Of a DNA stretch of 64,000 bases, positions 19,564 to 26,780 are shown piece by piece (position 1 is the first letter of the stretch; every line of letters begins with the position of its first letter). The stretch comes from CALKWS01 sp051020515. GTDB taxonomy: Bacteria; Actinomycetota; Actinomycetes; Actinomycetales; Beutenbergiaceae. Position numbers and translations under genes: made by a program. The notes beneath the pieces are model-generated. The model saw nothing but the letters and a program-made list of their open reading frames with translations, was not told the DNA's origin and did no database searches. The DNA lies in contig NZ_CP194857.1 of the NCBI RefSeq assembly GCF_051020515.1, positions 1 to 64,000 on the forward strand, in the 5' to 3' direction.

Positions 19564-20000
19564 CCGGCTGCCCCCTCGAGAAACGCGGCCAGGTGCTCGT
19601 CGTTTTCGCGTGGATCGCGCTCACCCTGGGCGCCCTTACGTGGCTGCGGCTACCGACCGTGCCGGTGGAGGGTGTCGTCCACACGCACCTGCCGCCGGTG
19701 GTCGAGGTCGGCAAATGGGTGGTCGCCGCTGCCATCGCCGCCACCGCCGCGTTCACCCGCCGCTACCGGCTGGGATACGCCGCCCTGGTCGGGGTGGTCG
19801 CTTTCCGGGGCGCGTCCCTCGCGGCCGGGTGGGTGGTGTGGGTGATGTCCGAAGGCGCGGCCGGGACCCCCACCGGGTGGGCGCAAGCCCTGGAGTACGC
19901 GGGGTTCGCGGTCTTGTTGATCATCCTGGCTGGGCCGGACGACGGGACGGTGAGAGCGGTCGAGCACCCAACGCCGGGAGGTGTCGCCGATGCTGCGTGA
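19560..20000 (+). CDS. Four-helix membrane protein of the lysis region (copy 1)
   Basis: 146 residues with four hydrophobic segments (about 10-31, 53-73, 75-103 and 113-133) joined by short basic loops. It stands between the tail genes and the coiled-coil membrane protein, so a holin-like or other membrane role in lysis is possible. Intact here; copy 2 has lost one base. Confidence 0.65.
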   Translation: MTGCPLEKRGQVLVVFAWIALTLGALTWLRLPTVPVEGVVHTHLPPVVEVGKWVVAAAIAATAAFTRRYRLGYAALVGVVAFRGASLAAGWVVWVMSEGAAGTPTGWAQALEYAGFAVLLIILAGPDDGTVRAVEHPTPGGVADAA

Positions 20001-20406
20001 TATCCCCGGCCCCGTGTGGGGTGCGCTGGCGACGATCCTCGCCGGGACCCTGACTTTCCTTGGTGTGTGGCTGTCCACCAAACAAACCGACCGCGCCACC
20101 CGCGTGGAGCGGCGCGCCAAGGCCGCCGAGAACGAGGTGGACCGTGACCGCCTCCGCCTGCACCAGTACGAGGGCCTGGTGGACCGCATGGAGAAGCGCT
20201 TGGAGGCCGTTGAGAGCCGCGTGACCCACCTGGAGGCCGAACTCGCAAAGGAGCGGCGGGAGCGCCGGCAAGAGCGCGAAGCCTTCGAGGTCCGCCACCG
20301 GTCCACGGTCCGCTACCTGCGGGACGTGCTGGCATGGGCAGGCATGCACCTGCCGGGGGTCCCACCGCCCACGCCACCGACCGACGTGGCAGCAGACCTC
20401 ACCTGA
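19990..20406 (+). CDS. Single-TM coiled-coil protein, holin/spanin-like (copy 1)
   Basis: 138 residues. The ATG at 19990 is preferred to GTG 19981 because GGGAGG lies 8 bases upstream. One N-terminal TM helix (GALATILAGTLTFLGVWLS) precedes a long charged coiled coil (about 28-100) and a Pro-rich end. This arrangement is common in actinophage lysis cassettes, but the exact role is inferred. Confidence 0.65.
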   Translation: MLRDIPGPVWGALATILAGTLTFLGVWLSTKQTDRATRVERRAKAAENEVDRDRLRLHQYEGLVDRMEKRLEAVESRVTHLEAELAKERRERRQEREAFEVRHRSTVRYLRDVLAWAGMHLPGVPPPTPPTDVAADLT

Positions 20407-20422
20407 CCACAAGGAGCCCACC

Positions 20423-20581
20423 ATGACCGAACCCATCGACCTGCCCGAACTGGACGAACCGCCGCAGGTGTGGCGCGACGGTGAGGAACTGCTAGCCGAA
20501 GAGGCAGCGAACCCCGACCCCGCAACCATCGCCGCCAGCGAGACCGCCGGTGCCGACCTGACCGACTGGGTGGAACAGTGA
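20423..20581 (+). CDS. Acidic 52-aa protein before the endolysin (copy 1)
   Basis: It starts MTEPIDLPELDEPPQVWRDG and ends GADLTDWVEQ, with 16 acidic and 2 basic residues. It has an AAGGAG site, and its stop overlaps the endolysin GTG (GTGA). No family is recognised. Tight coupling to the endolysin suggests a lysis accessory or a translation-coupling leader. Confidence 0.65.
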   Translation: MTEPIDLPELDEPPQVWRDGEELLAEEAANPDPATIAASETAGADLTDWVEQ

Positions 20582-21568
20582 GCAACCCCTGGGACCCCGC
20601 ACTCACCGCCGCCCGCGTCATCCAGACCGCGATGCGCGACTACGGCGTGAACTGCATCATCCAACTACGCCAAGGCGCATCCCGCTCTGGGTGGCTGACC
20701 CCCATGGCCACCAGGGCCGGGGTGATGTCCCACCACATCGTCAGCAGCCGCTCCCACGGCACCACCCCGTTCTACAACCTCGTGCGCAACGGTCGCCCCG
20801 GCATCCCCGGCCCGCTCGCCAACGGCTACGGCGGCTGGGACAAGGTCTACCGGATCATCACCATGGGCTGGGCCAACCACTCCGGCGCTGGCGGGCCCAT
20901 CACCCTCGCCGGTCGCCGCATCCCCCGCGACAACGGGCGCCCGTACTTCTGGGGCACCGAGTACGAGGGTGGTCTGCGGGCCTCGGACTGGCAGCAGGAC
21001 GACTACCACGGGTGGATGGCGACCTGCAACGCCGCGCGCTCCTGGACGTGTTCAACCTGCCCACCAGCGCGCACCTGGAGCACTCCACCTGGACCACCCG
21101 CAAAGTGGATCGCCTCGGCTACACCGCCGCCACCGGGCGCACCCGCATTGCAGCCGTCCTCGGCCGCACCAAGAACACCACCACCTCACAGAAAGATTGG
21201 TTCACCATGGCCACCGAAGCAGACCTACGCCGCGTCGTCGGTGAAGCACTCGACGCCCGCGCCGGTGCCGCCGTGCACCGCTTCGACTTGGCACCCACCA
21301 CCGGCGGCGGTGTCACCCTGCCCGCCGAGAATCACGCCGCCCGGCAGAACCGCATGGCGCGGAGCGTGCACGCCATGTCCAGCGAACTCACCGCGCTGCA
21401 CGGTGAACTCGCCTCCCTGCGCGCCGCCGTGGCATCCCTGGCAGCCAACCAAGGAGCCGACCCCGCCCAGATCATCGCAGCCGTGCGTGAGGCCGCCGAC
21501 AAGGGCGTGGCCGAAGCGCTCGCCGACCTGCGTATCACACCCTGACCGCCGCACCCGAGGAGGACTGA
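20578..21568 (+). pseudogene. Endolysin, N-acetylmuramoyl-L-alanine amidase type (copy 1), two frameshifts
   Basis: It cuts the peptide from the glycan at lysis. The intact form (copy 2, 328 residues) has an amidase_2/PGRP-like domain at about 1-200 (GVMSHHIVSS, YRIITMGWANHSGAGG, WGTEYEGG, HLEHSTWT), with His53/54 and later His as likely zinc ligands. A C-terminal helical region follows. Two extra bases near 21038 (GCGCGC) and two near 21539 break this copy. Confidence 0.8.
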
Positions 21569-21571
21569 CCC

Positions 21572-21832
21572 ATGCCCAAGGCCACCGACACCCCCCTGAT
21601 CCCCGCCCGCGTCCGCGACTGGCTCTACCCCGTCGCCTTGGCCGCCCTGGCAGTGGCTGGCGGGTATGGGCTGCTCAGTGAGTCCGAGATCGCACTGTGG
21701 GGCGCCCTGGTCGCCGCGCTACTCGGGCTGGGCACCGCCACCGCCTACCGGCCCCACAAGACCGTGGAGCCGCTACAGGCTGAGGTCGCCGTCGCCAAAG
21801 GCGTGCACGAAGCCCGGATGCGCACCCGGTGA
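21572..21832 (+). CDS. Holin-like protein, two TM helices (copy 1)
   Basis: 86 residues: a short soluble start, TM helix 1 (LYPVALAALAVAGGYGLL), a short loop (SESEI), TM helix 2 (ALWGALVAALLGLGTATAY) and a charged tail. Size, topology and place right after the endolysin fit a class II holin. Identical in copy 2. Confidence 0.78.
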   Translation: MPKATDTPLIPARVRDWLYPVALAALAVAGGYGLLSESEIALWGALVAALLGLGTATAYRPHKTVEPLQAEVAVAKGVHEARMRTR

Positions 21833-21833
21833 C

Positions 21834-21965
21834 ATGCGACACCTGGCCCACCCCCGCATCCAGGTAGACGACCGGCCCGAGCACGTCGCCTGCCCTGAGT
21901 GCGGGTATGAGTACACCGGCCCCGGTGCACGGCTCGCGGCGTCAGAGTGCTGCTGGTGGGACTGA
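21834..21965 (+). CDS. 43-aa protein with a CPEC motif (copy 1)
   Basis: It starts at ATG 21834, 1 base after the holin stop. It has CPECGYEY and a late ECCWWD, so a small zinc-binding protein is likely. The stop overlaps the next start (ATGA-type). No function is recognised. Confidence 0.5.
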   Translation: MRHLAHPRIQVDDRPEHVACPECGYEYTGPGARLAASECCWWD

Positions 21966-22147
21966 TGCACCCACTGACCGGCTGTGAGCGCAGCCGCGAC
22001 CAGTTACTCGACCTGGTGTGGACGCTGTGCCTCGACATCGCAGCCAGGACCGGCCACGAGCCCGAGGTTGTGGCACTCACCCACGGACTGGTACCGGCGC
22101 ACGCCCCGAAAGTTGTGACCACGAACAGGGCCGCCGCTCAGGCATAA
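21965..22147 (+). CDS. Last gene of the late operon, 60 aa (copy 1)
   Basis: It starts MHPLTGCERSRDQLLDLVWT and is mostly helical, ending TTNRAAAQA. It overlaps the upstream stop and is followed by the operon terminator. No family is recognised. Confidence 0.5.
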   Translation: MHPLTGCERSRDQLLDLVWTLCLDIAARTGHEPEVVALTHGLVPAHAPKVVTTNRAAAQA

Positions 22148-22178
22148 CTTTCAGATTAGACGCACCCACGAACGACAA

Positions 22179-22230
22179 CGCCCCCACTCGAGTAGCCCAT
22201 CAACGGGCCGCTCGGGTGGGGCGCTTTCTT
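22179..22230 (+). terminator. Late operon terminator (copy 1)
   Basis: CGCCCCCACTCGAG pairs with CTCGGGTGGGGCG, enclosing an inner GCCC/GGGC stem, and is followed by CTTTCTT. It sits 32 bases after the last late gene and before the attachment region. Confidence 0.8.
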
Positions 22231-22243
22231 GTGCCCGCTGGCC

Positions 22244-22448
22244 GTTACCTTGGTAACGACATCCCGGCGTGTCGTGCTGTCTGGCACCCTGTGGCCTGTC
22301 CGGCGGTTGGCTTGATATCCTGCCTAAAACGGCATAGGCGCATGGGTTGCAGTCGCGGGTTCAAGTCCCGTCACTCACCCCAGTATCGTTGCAGGTCAGA
22401 GGCCATATCGCACCGGATCGGCAACGCATGGTAACCAGCCTTGGTAAC
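22244..22448. repeat. GGTAAC repeats flanking the att core, candidate integrase arm sites
   Basis: GTTACC-TT-GGTAAC (22244-22257) lies left of the core and GGTAAC at 22430 and 22443 lies right of it, twice in the context CCTTGGTAAC. Only the left element is present at the right-hand att (near 59873-59886), as expected if these are phage arm sites. Outside the repeats, terminator and core, 22148-22490 shows no gene. Confidence 0.5.
22352..22382 (+). other. Central attachment site (attP-like), 3' end of tRNA-His
   Basis: It holds a T-arm (GCGGG-TTCAAGT-CCCGT), the acceptor 3' strand CACTCAC, discriminator C and CCA. A C73 discriminator is characteristic of tRNA-His. The D arm and anticodon are missing, so this is only the core. 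Phage sequence lies on both sides, which is the structure of attP rather than attL or attR. Confidence 0.8.
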
Positions 22449-22490
22449 ATCTGATGCGCCGTAACCCAATCCACGGAGGCGTAACAGACC

Positions 22491-23712
22491 ATGGCCAGCA
22501 TCCAGAAACGCACCAGCAGGGACGGCAAGATCACCACCTGGCGCGTGGGTTATCGACACGACGGCAAACTGCGGTGGACCCCCACCATCCGCACCGGCGA
22601 GGGCGCCGCCGAGATGAAGGACCTCATCGAACGCATCGGACCCGAGGCCGCACTGACCGTCCTGGAGCGCCGATCCGGCCGCGACACCAAGACCGTGCCG
22701 CTGCTGCGTGAGGTGCTGGACGACTACCTGCGCTCACTCGACGCCGACGCGGCCAAGGGAACCGGCCCGGAGTATCTGCGCATGGCACAGCGCACCTGGC
22801 TACCCTCCCTCGGTCCGCTACCAGTGGACGCCATCACCCGCCAAGCCGTCAGTGAATGGGTCGCTGCACAGCGCCGCACCGAGACGGAGCGATCCGTCAA
22901 GGCTCGCGCCAAGGCCAAGCGCGAAGGCCGGCCAGTGCCCGAGGTGCAGTTCTACCGGCCCAAGTCGATCAAGAACGCCCACGGACTACTGTCTGCCGTC
23001 CTGGCCTACGCCGTGGACCCCCTCGGCGTCATCGCCGCCCAACCCGGCACGCGGGGTGAGGATGCCGAGTGACTCCGAGGATGCTGACCGGGAGATATTC
23101 ACCCGCGAAGAGTTCGCCCGGTTCTGGCAGCACATGGACCCCCACTACCGGCCACTGCTGCTGTTCCTGGTCGCCACCGGCACCCGCATCAGCGAGGCCA
23201 CCGCCATACAGGTCCGTGACTTCGACCTCAACCCGGCGATGCCATCGGTCCGGGTGCGCCGGGCGTGGAAGACTGGAGAGAATTACGCCGGGCGCTACCT
23301 CGGGTCCCCCAAGTCCCGGCGCGGGCGGCGCACCATCGTGCTCGACGCGGCCCAGGTGGAAGTATTCGCCCCGCTGATGAGGGGCAAGGATGCCAGCGAG
23401 TTCGTGTTCACCACACCCGCCGGAGGGTCGATCCATCCCGGCCAGTTCCGCGAGCGTCAGTGGCGCCGTGCGCTGACCGGCGCGGGCATCACGAAGGATC
23501 TCACCCCGCACTCGCTGAGGCACACCAATGCGTCGTGGTCGCTGATGGGCGGCATCCCTGCCCAGGTTGTCCAGCACCGGCTAGGGCACGAGTCCCTGAA
23601 CACCACCAGCCAGGTCTACGCGCACCTACTGGTCGATGCCCAGGTCGGCGCAGCGGCACTGATGGCCGCGCACGTACCGGGCACGCAGGACGCGCCGCAG
23701 ATCGAAGGCTAG
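22491..23712 (+). pseudogene. int: Tyrosine integrase, one frameshift
   Basis: It integrates and excises the phage at the adjacent att core. The N-terminal arm-binding part (MASIQKRTSRDGKITTWRVGYR) and a core-binding domain (about 60-180) lead to the catalytic domain with TGTRISEA (Arg), SPKSRRGRRTI (Lys), HSLRH (His/Arg), LGHES (His) and SQVYAHL (Tyr). The frame changes near 23048-23060, between core-binding and catalytic domains; all catalytic residues lie in the second frame. As one unbroken gene it would be about 407 residues. Given the similar breaks throughout the phage this is probably a sequence error. Confidence 0.85.
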
Positions 23713-23963
23713 TCGTCAGTCTTGGTCGCGGCGCGATCCTCGGCCCGCTGGATCAGCGTGGATAGCGGCATTTCGAGGAGGTCCGCGAGCCTGGCCGCGA
23801 CCGATATCGGAATGTTGCGCTGACCCTCTAGGTAGCGGATCAACACGCCGCGAGCAATGCCCATCGCCTCGGCGGCGGACTTGACGTTATAGCCGTGGGC
23901 GGCTATCTCGGCGCGCATCTGTGCGCCTACCGCAGCATTGAAGCGTTCGGACGTTGTCTCCAT
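23709..23963 (-). CDS. Repressor-like XRE-type HTH protein
   Basis: 84 residues. The start at 23963 gives METTSERFNAAVGAQMRAE. An HTH (NVKSAAEAMGIARGVLIRYLEGQRNI) fits the XRE/lambda repressor fold with no C-terminal cleavage domain. It is convergent with the integrase (4-base stop overlap) and divergent from the next HTH gene, the layout of an immunity switch. An inverted repeat directly upstream may be its operator. Confidence 0.75.
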   Translation of the reverse strand: METTSERFNAAVGAQMRAEIAAHGYNVKSAAEAMGIARGVLIRYLEGQRNIPISVAARLADLLEMPLSTLIQRAEDRAATKTDD

Positions 23964-23983
23964 GTGGTGCACTGTAGCACCAC
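23964..23983. promoter_or_regulatory. Inverted repeat in the divergent regulator intergenic region, candidate operator
   Basis: GTGGTGC-ACTGTA-GCACCAC is a perfect 7-bp dyad immediately upstream of the repressor start codon. A weaker CACCA-T-TGGTG dyad lies at 24032-24042 near the opposite gene. Confidence 0.6.
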
Positions 23984-24057
23984 TGCGGTAACAGTGTGTA
24001 ACCAAATAGGTGTACCCACATGGTTGCACGTCACCATTGGTGGGGTACTGTCACCGT

Positions 24058-24297
24058 ATGGATACACACCGAATGGCCGGAGAGGTCGCTCGCAACGTCT
24101 CGCAGGCGATAGTCACCCAAGGCCAGACAAAGCAGCGAATCGCCGAGGTGACCGGCATCCCCTACTCCACCCTCAGCCGCAAACTGCTGGGCCGCTCGGA
24201 GTTCACCTTCACTGAAATAGCCCTGGTGGCCGACGCGCTCGGAGTCTCACCCGCCTCGCTCATCCCGGACGCCTTCACCCTCAAAGCGAGCGCCTGA
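24058..24297 (+). CDS. Cro-like HTH regulator
   Basis: 79 residues from ATG 24058. The HTH is QRIAEVTGIPYSTLSRKLLGRSEFT followed by EIALVADALGVSP. It is transcribed away from the repressor across a 94-bp gap and leads into the excisionase candidate and early genes. A Cro-like role is inferred from this layout. Confidence 0.7.
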   Translation: MDTHRMAGEVARNVSQAIVTQGQTKQRIAEVTGIPYSTLSRKLLGRSEFTFTEIALVADALGVSPASLIPDAFTLKASA

Positions 24298-24518
24298 TGT
24301 CAACGACCAGGCTCACCCCCGAGGACCTGGCAGCCCGCTGGCAGCGTCCGGTCGAGTGGATACGTCAGAACGCTGAGACGTTCGGTGGCTTCAAGGTGGG
24401 CCGCCTGTGGCGCTTCGACCCCGCTGACATTGACGCATACGAGTCTCGCCACAAGGGCACCGACCCGCTGAGTATGACCGACCTGTCGGCCAAGCGGCAG
24501 CAGCGGAGGTCGGCATGA
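24297..24518 (+). CDS. Excisionase / MerR-type winged HTH protein
   Basis: 73 residues. LTPEDLAARWQRPVEWIRQNA...FKVGRLWRFDPADIDAYESR is the classic excisionase/AlpA-like DNA-binding pattern. It overlaps the upstream stop by the ATG, so it is co-translated with the Cro-like gene. It probably directs excision with the integrase. Confidence 0.7.
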   Translation: MSTTRLTPEDLAARWQRPVEWIRQNAETFGGFKVGRLWRFDPADIDAYESRHKGTDPLSMTDLSAKRQQRRSA

Positions 24519-24982
24519 CCGCCGTAACCCTGGACACGCTGACCGAGCGGTTCTGGTCCAAGGTCACCGAGTGCCCCAAGGCGGGGTGCTGGGTCTGGAC
24601 AGCGGCGCATAACTCTCGCGGGTACGGCCAGTGGGCTGTGGACGGAGTGTCCAAGTCCGTTCACAGGCTCACGTACCAAGCATTCGTTGGGCCGATCCCC
24701 TCCGGCCTCCAGATCGATCACCTGTGCATGAACAAGTCGTGCTGCAACCCGCAGCACCTGGAGGCGGTGACCGGAGTGGTCAACGTGGCCCGGTTCGCCG
24801 CGACCGTCACGCACTGCAAGTACGGCCACCCGCTCGAAGGCGAGAACGTTCGCTGGCGCGGCAATCGCCGTCAGTGCAAGACATGCGCCCGCGAGGACTC
24901 CGCTGCACGCCGCGAGCAGTGGCGCGCCCGGCGTGCCGCTGAGGGGAACCCGGTGCGGCGCTACCGAAAGCGCGCCTCCTAA
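24515..24982 (+). CDS. HNH endonuclease (early region)
   Basis: 155 residues. The first half has CWVWTAAHNSRGYGQW, SVHRLTYQAFVGPIPSG and LQIDHLCMNKSCCNPQHLE, an HNH fold common in actinophages. The second half has a zinc-like HCKYGHPLEGEN...CKTCAREDSAARR. Probably a free-standing homing endonuclease. Confidence 0.85.
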   Translation: MTAVTLDTLTERFWSKVTECPKAGCWVWTAAHNSRGYGQWAVDGVSKSVHRLTYQAFVGPIPSGLQIDHLCMNKSCCNPQHLEAVTGVVNVARFAATVTHCKYGHPLEGENVRWRGNRRQCKTCAREDSAARREQWRARRAAEGNPVRRYRKRAS

Positions 24983-24986
24983 GCCC

Positions 24987-25073
24987 CCGGTGCGCACGGG
25001 TGACCCCCGACCCCGGCGCACCGGGCCAGACAGAAAGCGAAGGCCAGCCTCCCCTGACAGAGCGGCTGACCTT
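24987..25073 (+). terminator. Two hairpins before the early operon
   Basis: CCGGTGCGC (24987-24995) pairs perfectly with GCGCACCGG (25016-25024). AAGGCCAGCC (25040-25049) pairs with GGCTGACCTT (25064-25073) with one mismatch. They fill the 114-bp gap after the HNH gene and may insulate or attenuate early transcription. No T tract follows either. Confidence 0.55.
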
Positions 25074-25096
25074 CACCCAACGAAAGGAATCGTACC

Positions 25097-25339
25097 GTGA
25101 CCACCACACAACACACACCCTCCCCCGGCGCACTGGCCGCGGCCCTGTCCGGCTCCCGCAGAGCCTGGCTGTCGATCCTGTCCGACGCCGATTTCAACAC
25201 GGTCAGCCCCGATGGCGACCCCGACCGCGCCAAGGTCACCATCCGCGACGGACTGATCGACTGGTCCACCACCACCCTGGCCGGGGACGTGTCCGCATAC
25301 CCCCCCCTCGCCCCGGTCGCCGTGGGCGGTGCAGCATGA
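25097..25339 (+). CDS. Early protein, 80 aa, unknown
   Basis: It starts at GTG 25097 with AAAGGA upstream. The middle (LSGSRRAWLSILSDADFNTVSPDGDPDRAKVTIRDGLIDW) looks folded, with flexible ends. It is the first gene of a run with overlapping starts and stops. No family is recognised. Confidence 0.6.
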   Translation: MTTTQHTPSPGALAAALSGSRRAWLSILSDADFNTVSPDGDPDRAKVTIRDGLIDWSTTTLAGDVSAYPPLAPVAVGGAA

Positions 25340-25536
25340 GCCGCTTCCGCTTCCCGTCCCTGTCCCAACTGCTCGGCCTGGGCCGCGACGAGCCAACCCC
25401 GCACGCCGACGCGCCGGTCGAGGACTTCCTGGACCCATACACCGCCGGCCGTCAGTGGCGCCAGGAGTCGGACACGCCCATCTACGACGCAACCGTGCTA
25501 GCCACCGGGACGCTGCCGGGTGGTGAGTCCCGATGA
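25336..25536 (+). CDS. Early protein, 66 aa, unknown
   Basis: The ATGA overlaps the upstream stop. The start (MSRFRFPSLSQLLGLGRDEP) is basic and hydrophobic and the rest is acidic (PVEDFLDPYTAGRQWRQE). No motif is recognised. Confidence 0.5.
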   Translation: MSRFRFPSLSQLLGLGRDEPTPHADAPVEDFLDPYTAGRQWRQESDTPIYDATVLATGTLPGGESR

Positions 25537-25642
25537 GGTGCCAGCGCTGCGCGACGCCCCGGTCGGTGAGCACGACGTGGACGACCGGACCGGAGTGGCC
25601 GAGTGCATCACGTGCCTGCTGGGGCGGGGGTGGTGGCGATGA
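25523..25642 (+). CDS. CxxC microprotein, paralogue 1 (39 aa)
   Basis: Read from GTG 25523 (VSPDEVPALRDAPVGEHDVD) it ends GVAECITCLLGRGWWR, and its stop overlaps the next ATG. The same ending recurs in the ORF at 26533-26646, with a nearly identical stretch of about 55 bases. One CxxC suggests metal binding, possibly as a dimer. Confidence 0.5.
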   Translation: MSPDEVPALRDAPVGEHDVDDRTGVAECITCLLGRGWWR

Positions 25643-26140
25643 GCACCACCACCATCGCAGACACCCTGCGCACAGCACGCACCCGAGGCGTCCGGCCATC
25701 CGCACCAGGCGCGGACCTGCGGGGCGCGAACCTGCGGGGCGCGGACCTGCGGGACGCGAACCTGCGGGGCGCGAACCTGCGGGGCGCGGACCTGCGGGGC
25801 GCGAACCTGCGGGGCGCGAACCTGCGGGGCGCGGACCTGCGGGACGCGGTCGGGGGCATTCTGCAAATCACCGGCCTACACCCCTACCAGGCGACACTGG
25901 TGCCCACCTGCCATGGGTGGCGCCTGACCATCGGCTGTTGGACCGGGACCGTGCAGGACCTGCGGACGCTGATCGCCTCCGATGACGACTGGCCGGAAGC
26001 CCGGGGTGAGGAGGTCGCCCGCCGTCGCCCGCTGCTGGCCGCGCTGGCAGGCAGACGTGTGCGACGCGCACGCTGCCGCACACGCGGCCGACCTGGCGGC
26101 CGTGGCGCACTGGGCTCGCGAAGAGGGGGGCGATCGATGA
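25639..26140 (+). pseudogene. Pentapeptide-repeat protein, 4-base frameshift near the 3' end
   Basis: Nine A(D/N)LR(G/D) units form a right-handed beta-helix (25711-25845). A conserved-looking tail follows (GLHPYQATLVPTCHGWRLTIGCWTGTV...DWPEARGEEVARRRPLLAALA), a pairing seen in other actinophage and host proteins. A duplicated GGCA near 26048 shifts the frame; the expected ending ADVCDAHAAAHAADLAAV...EEGGDR lies in the other frame and stops at 26140. Some pentapeptide proteins mimic DNA and bind gyrase, but no target is evident here. Confidence 0.7.
25711..25845 (+). repeat. Nine 15-bp tandem repeats encoding pentapeptides
   Basis: Each unit is close to GCGAACCTGCGGGGC; AAC and GAC alternate at the second codon, and GGC and GAC at the fifth. 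The period matches five codons, so this is a coding repeat. Confidence 0.95.
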
Positions 26141-26316
26141 GCACCTGGGACGCCACCCGCGCCATGTGGCAGGCCGAGAAGGAGCGCGCCATGGCCCAAC
26201 TCGCGGCCACCCCCGCCGAGTCCGCATACGACCAGCAGCGTGACCGGCTGAACGCGTTCATCCGCAGCCGGGATAAGCGCCTCGCACTCGTGGGGCCGGG
26301 AGGGATCGACCAATGA
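26137..26316 (+). CDS. Early protein, 59 aa, helical
   Basis: The ATGA overlaps the pentapeptide gene stop. MSTWDATRAMWQAEKERAMA begins a charged amphipathic helix protein ending LALVGPGGIDQ. No family is recognised. Confidence 0.5.
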   Translation: MSTWDATRAMWQAEKERAMAQLAATPAESAYDQQRDRLNAFIRSRDKRLALVGPGGIDQ

Positions 26317-26531
26317 GCACCACCGACGACAACCCATCAGTGGAGTGCACCTACAACCGCGCCGCACGAGCGCTGCGCACCGTGCCCGACCCGACCGACC
26401 AGCCCACCGTGACGATGGCGCTTCAGACCATCGGCTTCCTGCTCGAGCATGACGAGGACGGGCTGGCCTACGACCTGTTCCAGGACTGGGCCACCGCTGT
26501 GCAGGAGCGCGACGAGAGGGCGGGGCGATGA
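26313..26531 (+). CDS. Early protein, 72 aa, unknown
   Basis: It starts MSTTDDNPSVECTYNRAARA and has an acidic helical body (TIGFLLEHDEDGLAYDLFQDWATAVQ). Overlapping ATGA start. No family is recognised. Confidence 0.55.
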   Translation: MSTTDDNPSVECTYNRAARALRTVPDPTDQPTVTMALQTIGFLLEHDEDGLAYDLFQDWATAVQERDERAGR

Positions 26532-26532
26532 C

Positions 26533-26646
26533 GTGCCACCGCCGCTGCGACGCCCCGGTCAGCCCCAGCAGCAAGACGACGTGGACGACGTGACCGGGGT
26601 AGCCGAGTGCATCACGTGCCTGCTGGGGCGGGGGTGGTGGCGATGA
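26533..26646 (+). CDS. CxxC microprotein, paralogue 2 (37 aa)
   Basis: Read from GTG 26533 (VPPPLRRPGQPQQQDDVDDV) it ends GVAECITCLLGRGWWR exactly like paralogue 1 about 1 kb upstream, and again stops in an ATGA overlap. The shared DNA runs to the stop codon. Confidence 0.5.
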   Translation: MPPPLRRPGQPQQQDDVDDVTGVAECITCLLGRGWWR

Positions 26647-26780
26647 GACCCCACCTCGACCCCGACGACTACACCGACGACGACGGCTATATCGACCTGG
26701 ACGCCATGCGCACCGACTACCTCCGCGACGAGGGCGACCGACGCAGGGCCGAGCGCAAGGAAGGAGCGGACTCGTGGTGA
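26643..26780 (+). CDS. Acidic early protein, 45 aa
   Basis: MRPHLDPDDYTDDDGYIDLD is followed by an Arg-rich helix (YLRDEGDRRRAERKEG). Overlapping start and stop. Unknown. Confidence 0.45.
   Translation: MRPHLDPDDYTDDDGYIDLDAMRTDYLRDEGDRRRAERKEGADSW

Larger units (their letters stand above)
1..22382. mobile_element. Prophage copy 1, late half only (left part outside window)
   Basis: The block holds an actinophage-type siphovirus late operon from the terminase region to the holin and ends in a tRNA-His-like 3' end. The same gene order and near-identical sequence recur at 37771-60011. The window opens between the packaging HNH gene and the small terminase, so integrase and early genes of this copy are not seen. 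Confidence 0.85.
1..22382. repeat. Large direct repeat, copy A
   Basis: It aligns along its full length with 37771-60011. The offset falls from 37770 to 37629 because of one 106-base deletion in copy B near 37974 and about 25 small indels. Only a handful of substitutions are seen, for example near 6508, 9319 and 17018. Confidence 0.95.

Noticed and set aside
22321..22382. A complete tRNA gene at the central att site
   Set aside because: Only the T-arm and acceptor 3' strand can be formed; no D arm or anticodon stem fits upstream.
23040..23075. Programmed frameshift in the integrase
   Set aside because: No slippery motif is seen, and similar single-base breaks occur throughout the phage, so a sequence error is more likely.
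23709..24297. Toxin-antitoxin pair for the two adjacent small HTH genes
   Set aside because: Both are DNA-binding HTH proteins, divergent, next to the integrase and excisionase, so a repressor/Cro switch fits better; no toxin fold is seen.
25711..25845. Short tandem repeat that could look like a CRISPR array
   Set aside because: The units are 15 bp with no spacers and translate as A(D/N)LRG pentapeptides in one frame.
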